Positions 33,562 to 37,177 of a stretch of DNA of 37,177 nucleotides are shown here, piece by piece. The stretch is from assembly GCF_000003605.2 (NCBI RefSeq), contig NW_003135349.1, forward strand, positions 422,773 through 459,949, written 5' to 3'. Position 1 is the stretch's first letter. The number at the start of each line of letters is the position of its first letter. The DNA comes from Saccoglossus kowalevskii (lineage: Eukaryota > Hemichordata > Enteropneusta > Harrimaniidae). The position numbers and the translations under genes are program-made. Below the pieces are notes generated by a model. That model had not been told where the DNA came from, searched no databases, and was given only the letters and a program-made list of their open reading frames with translations.

Positions 33562-36518
33562 GTAAATAATTTATTTATTTATTCACATCACCTTTTTTAA
33601 TTGTATGTTGTAATACAGCTTATAACGTCAGTAGATTAGAAATTATCATGCTTCATTTATCTTATGAATAAATATAATTGTCATTTATTAAAAATAGGAA
33701 AAGAACGGTTTCTTAATAAAGCTGAACAATCAATATCAGACGATCCAGCAAATGAAGTAGACCAGTCATCTGACGAAGCGCAAGAACAATTGACGGAGGA
33801 TGAAATCCAGAAAAGAAGTATGTACCTTCAAATTTCGCATCGTATTTCTATGTGAAATTAATGTAAGGCAACACGCATCCCATTAAAAAATTAATTAAAT
33901 TGACACGATGTACATGTATTTATTTGACTATACAACTGTAGAAAGAAAAAGAGATGGATCACATGTCACGTCCAAGCGTAGTCGACTAGAAAAACACGAG
34001 GAAAATCCAGATGACATCAACATACCATTGGAAAAACGAATACAAAGTATGTATTCATGTGTATGTGTGTTGGTTACCCTCGAAAGTGTGAACATCGAGC
34101 TTCTGAATAATTTAAATATCGTCAATTGTCAGCGTATCGTTGGTTTATCTTCTGTTTTAAAACTTTGTTCTTGTAGTCGCTTTCTTGTCGGTATGAATCT
34201 GCCAAATTATTCGTTTTTTTTCTTGTTTCCAAGATAGTGCTGCCTTGCTCGTCAGTGCAGTCAGAATTGCACCCGCCACGTCAACCTCGCAGTATTCGTT
34301 GTGAAACCATAGCTTGTCTTGCCATCCAAGCAAAACTGCTGGAATTGTTGGTTTTAAAAACGTTATTACTGATTCGAATGTTAACGGAAGCATGTTTATT
34401 TGTCTGTATGTCGAGCAGTTGTGTGAAGTTGGTTTTAGTTCCATATGTGATTCATTTGTGTACGTCAAGCCGCTGCCTAAGTCAGCTACCTGAATAGTTT
34501 TGTCTGGTGTTCCACCCTGCATTCCAATTTCCGCATTATACGTGAACTAAATATGAATGTGTTGTCAGCTCAATAAAATATTTACCAGTTAGTTGTAAAT
34601 ACCCCAAAGCAAAAACATTTGAAGGTGTAATGATTATAATATACTAGTACGCACAAAATATACATGTCCATGGATGAAATAACGTGGAAATTGCGGCAAA
34701 AAGTCGCATTCAAAGGAATTGTTGGAATGTTATTGGCATTAACAACGGTACATTTGACCTGCATTGACCTTTAAATGTATATAGTCGTAATTTCGGTTAT
34801 TTTTATACTCGATTAATACGAGAATTGTTTACACTGTAAATCATATTATCTGGTGATATTATATGGTATTATAACTGCACTATACCTACACCCTTCACTA
34901 ACCCTAGGATTTGCAAATATTTCAATGCTTATTACAAAATGCATGATGTTGTTTTTTTCTTTGTTGCATTTCTATTTAATTCAACTTTTAATTTAATTGA
35001 AAAGTCATTGCCTTAGAAAGGAATAGAGAATAACTATCATGAAGTTTTTGAGGAGCCATTATTCTCCAAACCACTAATAAAACACCATCTGAGTTTGTTC
35101 GTGTTTATTTAATTTATGTATTATTTTCTTCATGTGTCAAACACTCATTTTTATTATTTTTAAAAAGCTAATTATCAATTTATTATCAATTTTCTCAATC
35201 ATTTTAGATGACATACATCATGAGAATGACCTGTCTGATGTTGTGAATACACCAGTGATTCGGACACGTAATAAAGGTACAACCAAATTTCATAGAGGTA
35301 TATTCAAATTCTTCTATGTAATGAATTGTTATCATTTGCACTATCATGTTAGTGATTATAACGTTCTAGCTTCTTTTTACAGGTGAAGTGTGTGTGTATC
35401 TAGGGCTCCATAGTGTTGCCATCGAAGGTGGTACGGCAAAGGCCGTTGAAGGCGCACTGCTGAACAGTGATCTTGAGGAAAGTCTAAAGCAACATTGTCA
35501 CGACGGTTTGGAGTTGACAACACTAATTCTCTGCCCACCTAGCTACATTTTGAAGTGCAAGACGACTGGCGCATTAGCTCAACTATGGGAATCGTATCAG
35601 GCAAAACGTCTGAAATCAAATTTACAGAGCATAGTTACTCTGATACTTTTACGTCGTATTGGCGCTATTTCTTTAGATATATCTCCATATATAGATTATA
35701 CAGAATACCAGAAATGCAGAAAGGAATTGGAATTTGAAGGTATTGTCCATGCTTATTGCATTCATTTGAAACTGGATTCTTCATAATAAATCACTTAGAT
35801 ATATGAATTAGCTTATGGTGTGTACATAGAGTATAGTTCAGCGTGATACCAGTTACTGTACAACGGCCACCCCTTGCTATAAACTGCTCACTTTGTCGGG
35901 CGCTAAAAATAGACAGTATCGACTAAAGCACGTGATACATCTGTGAGCACGCATATTAAATCCAAATGACAGACGTTTTGTAGTTTTGAAACGGAAAAAT
36001 TTCTCGGCATTCGTAACCTTAATACCGTGCACATGTATTCGTAACCTTAATATTCGTGATGTATATTTGCCAGATTCCCCAGACTATAAATTATTGAGTT
36101 CAAGTCTATATAGTTACATACATTTTCCCATACTTGCAGTTTATTTTCTAAGCGAACATCCCCACAGTAGTATTCTGGTAGTATCGTCCGTCTCCTGGGC
36201 TATGTTTGGTATTGACGTACATTGTATAGACCATTTAAAACAAACGTCTAAATATTTATGCTGTCAGATGTAAAATAATAACATTGTACTCAACTGTGCT
36301 TATAGTGGTTTAATTTGCATGCCTTGTTTTTGTTTCTTATATTTCAGATGCTCTATCTGGAAGTTTCAATGCTGCATTTGATAGTAAGAAACATATTACT
36401 GGTATATACGACCTGATATATTCACTTCCTGTGTGCAAAGACAGAAAAGGAAATAAGCCCTCGTCATCTAAAGTGTTTACACCATATAATACCACAACAC
36501 AAATAGCTAGACGACAAG
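32334..36518 (+). CDS. Spliced gene: glycosyltransferase-like domain plus TRADD-N-like domain (3' incomplete)
   Basis: Predicted exons are 32334-33561, 33698-33817, 33942-34046, 35208-35276, 35383-35739 and 36348-36518, giving about 683 residues. A possible further exon lies at 36931-37041. All introns are GT-AG and all are phase 1, and each internal exon is a multiple of three, so the reading frame is kept through every join. Architecture: a degenerate GT-B-like domain (about 1-395), an acidic then basic disordered linker (about 396-507), a TRADD-N-like domain (about 508-626) and a polar tail. TRADD-N is an adaptor domain of TNF-type and immune/apoptotic signalling, known in metazoans and in prokaryotic conflict systems. 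The likely role is innate immune or cell-death signalling (inference). There is no stop before the window ends, so the C terminus is unknown. The ATG at 32334 has a strong context (ACAATGG). Confidence 0.7.
33698..33817 (+). CDS. Exon 2: acidic disordered linker
   Basis: 40 codons between AAAAATAG and GTATGT, joined in frame to exon 1. The peptide is low-complexity and acidic (SISDDPANEVDQSSDEAQEQ, then LTEDEIQKR). No domain is seen. It is most likely a flexible linker, possibly phosphorylated. Confidence 0.6.
33942..34046 (+). CDS. Exon 3: basic linker with NLS-like cluster
   Basis: 35 codons between ACAACTGTAG and GTATGT. Joined to exon 2 it gives QKRKRKRDGSHVTSKRSRLE, a bipartite-like basic cluster, then an acidic stretch HEENPDDINIPLEKRIQ. 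The basic cluster is completed only by the splice. A nuclear localisation signal is plausible but unproven. Confidence 0.6.
34047..35207 (+). other. Large intron
   Basis: Intron between exons 3 and 4. It contains a coding-like segment in antisense (34187-34540, listed separately). An exon-like piece at 35017 (frame KGIENNYHEVFEEPLFSKP) has the wrong phase for its neighbours, so it is not included. Confidence 0.5.
34187..34540 (-). pseudogene. Unidentified coding-like segment, antisense in the intron
   Basis: The minus strand is open for about 115 codons in a GC-richer patch, reading FTYNAEIGMQGGTPDKTIQV, then ADLGSGLTYTNESHMELKP, and LLGWQDKLWFHNEYCEVDV. It begins just after an acceptor-like CATATTTAG. 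The plus strand of the same interval has stops in its longest related frame. I recognise no family and find no partner exons. It could be an inserted exon of another gene, a retrocopied fragment or a repeat-derived frame. Confidence 0.3.
35208..35276 (+). CDS. Exon 4: short polar linker
   Basis: 23 codons between a pyrimidine-rich acceptor (CAATCATTTTAG) and a GTAC donor. The peptide is NDIHHENDLSDVVNTPVIRT, then RNK. Phase 1 on both sides. No domain. Confidence 0.6.
35383..35739 (+). CDS. Exon 5: TRADD-N-like domain
   Basis: 119 codons between TTCTTTTTACAG and GTATTG, phase 1 on both sides. Sequence landmarks in order are strand VCVYLGLHSVAIEGG, helix KAVEGALLNSDLEESLKQHC, strand LELTTLILCPP, strand YILKCKTTG, helix ALAQLWESYQAKRLKSNLQS, strand ISLDISPYIDY, and final helix TEYQKCRKELEFE. 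The pattern of a helix with LWxxY...RL, then a strand, then EYxxCRKEL matches the TRADD N-terminal domain family and its invertebrate expansions. TRADD-N mediates adaptor contacts in TNF and immune signalling. The alternating strand/helix order fits its alpha-beta fold. Alternative: an unrelated ferredoxin-like fold. I am fairly but not fully sure. Confidence 0.7.
36348..36518 (+). CDS. Exon 6: polar C-terminal segment
   Basis: 57 codons between CTTATATTTCAG and GTATTT, phase 1 on both sides. It reads DALSGSFNAAFDSKKHITGI, then YDLIYSLPVCKDRKGNKPSS and a Ser/Thr-rich end. An internal GATA-GTAAGA after 12 codons (near 36384) is a strong donor and is also phase 1, so a 37-bp alternative exon is possible. 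No domain is recognised. Confidence 0.5.
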
Positions 36519-36619
36519 GTATTTGTATCCGGGCTTCATATAATTCAAAGTTATTGCAATCTTCAAATACTCGAAATCTCTAAATCGTTTGTTGTGTCAT
36601 AATAAAGACAGTAGTGAGG

Positions 36620-36840
36620 GCGGTATGTGTTTTTAGCCCCCGCCGGATCTGTGATCCGGGCGGGGGGGGGGGTATTAATTTTGGTCGTGTCTGTGCAATG
36701 TGTGTGCACATTTTCATGTTACCAGCTTCTTCTCACACATGTGTGATCCAATTCAGTTCAGAGTTGGTACAGAGACAGAAATTGATGGTGCTATGGTGCA
36801 CATCAAGTTATTTTTTCGATTCTTCAAAGTTTCACTGTGT
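36620..36840 (+). mobile_element. Fragment of the 21134-22000 repeat family
   Basis: A hairpin CCCCCGCCGGATC / GATCCGGGCGGGGG (36637-36666, one bulge, TGT loop) leads into a G10 run. About 90 bp on, GTTGGTACAGAGACAG, GGTGCACATCAAG and TTATTTTTTC match 21700-21770 (ATTGGTACAAAGACAG, ATGCACATTG, TTATTTTTTC). The open frames across it are shadows of the repeat. Confidence 0.5.
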
Positions 36841-36930
36841 TTTTCCTTGATTTTTAACATTTTTCCTTCAAAATCCGACTTTTCCCGAAATTACCCGAGT
36901 TTAATCCGAGTTTTGATGACGCTTACGCAG

Positions 36931-37041
36931 TTCTCGTCTCGTTGGAAATCAGTCAATTTTGTGAGGATATTGTATCCCGGAATTGTATCTTTATTTGCGC
37001 AACGCTTCTATGGACAAAATTGTGTCTCGTCAATTTCAAAG
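36931..37041 (+). CDS. Possible exon 7 (weak)
   Basis: An interval of 111 bp lies between ACGCTTACGCAG and a strong donor, CAAAG then GTAAGA. It is open, phase 1 on both sides and joins exon 6 in frame, reading VLVSLEISQFCEDIVSRNCI, then FICATLLWTKLCLVNFK. The acceptor has a poor pyrimidine tract, and the interval lies just after a repeat, so it may be chance. Confidence 0.25.
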
Positions 37042-37177
37042 GTAAGACACTGTGCTTGTTATGGTATTTATACACTTTGTATTATCGTTTGTGTCTCGGG
37101 TTTGGTGATTGTGAGAAACTATTGCTAACCTGTCGAGAGTTTCGCCAGAAAAACTGCCTTTTTATTATGGTTGTAGG

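Noticed and set aside
35017-35092. Exon-like segment KGIENNYHEVFEEPLFSKP
   Set aside because: Its open frame needs a phase 0 acceptor, while all neighbouring exons are phase 1. In the required phase it hits a stop after a few codons.
36614-37128. 78- and 142-codon plus-strand frames
   Set aside because: Both start inside a repeat fragment with a G10 run and have no recognisable domain. Only the 111-bp interval at 36931-37041 is retained, at low confidence.
1-37177. CRISPR arrays, bacterial operons, rRNA genes
   Set aside because: No spacer-repeat pattern with constant repeats, no ribosome-binding-site-led gene strings and no rRNA-like sequence were seen. The gene structure is eukaryotic.

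Overview
This window looks like nuclear DNA from an invertebrate animal. It is AT-rich and dominated by old repeats, with genes split by GT-AG introns. Two kinds of content point to a metazoan. One is a pair of glycosyltransferase-like proteins, one of which is spliced to a TRADD-N-like domain. The other is a fossil of a Penelope-like retroelement with a GIY-YIG endonuclease tail and a hammerhead ribozyme. These families are known in lancelets, hemichordates, cnidarians, molluscs and brachiopods. I cannot name the species, and nothing here is bacterial.

Layout. Positions 1-6200 hold no convincing gene. They contain a short duplication near the left edge, a G-rich spaced motif (about 740-880), a degenerate satellite of about 20-22 bp in two opposite orientations (about 1790-2165 and 3120-4035), one copy of a small hairpin-ended element (about 4150-4510), and a weak first-exon candidate on the minus strand (5071-5337). 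Positions 6200-12130 are a decayed head-to-tail array of kilobase-scale units, with another partial unit at 18480-19150. A block at about 15180-18470 is duplicated at 19230-23260. The second copy carries about 1.2 kb of inserted mobile DNA, so the two copies form a natural empty/filled pair. Positions 24028-24850 hold a further local duplication with exon-like pieces. A second repeat family lies at about 12840-13210 and 26440-26740. The Penelope-like fossil lies at about 27410-27920.

The real genes are at the right end. A minus-strand gene (29793-28558, 411 aa) and a plus-strand gene (from 32334) are divergently arranged about 2.5 kb apart. They encode remote paralogues of a GT-B glycosyltransferase-like family, and both appear to have lost the usual catalytic motifs. 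The minus copy stops after this domain. The plus copy continues through small acidic and basic linker exons into a 119-residue TRADD-N-like exon at 35383-35739 and probably runs off the right edge. Every internal intron predicted for it is phase 1.

Function is inferred. A sugar- or nucleotide-binding pseudoenzyme joined to a TRADD-type adaptor domain suggests an innate immune or cell-death signalling protein. The stand-alone paralogue could be a partner, decoy or regulator.
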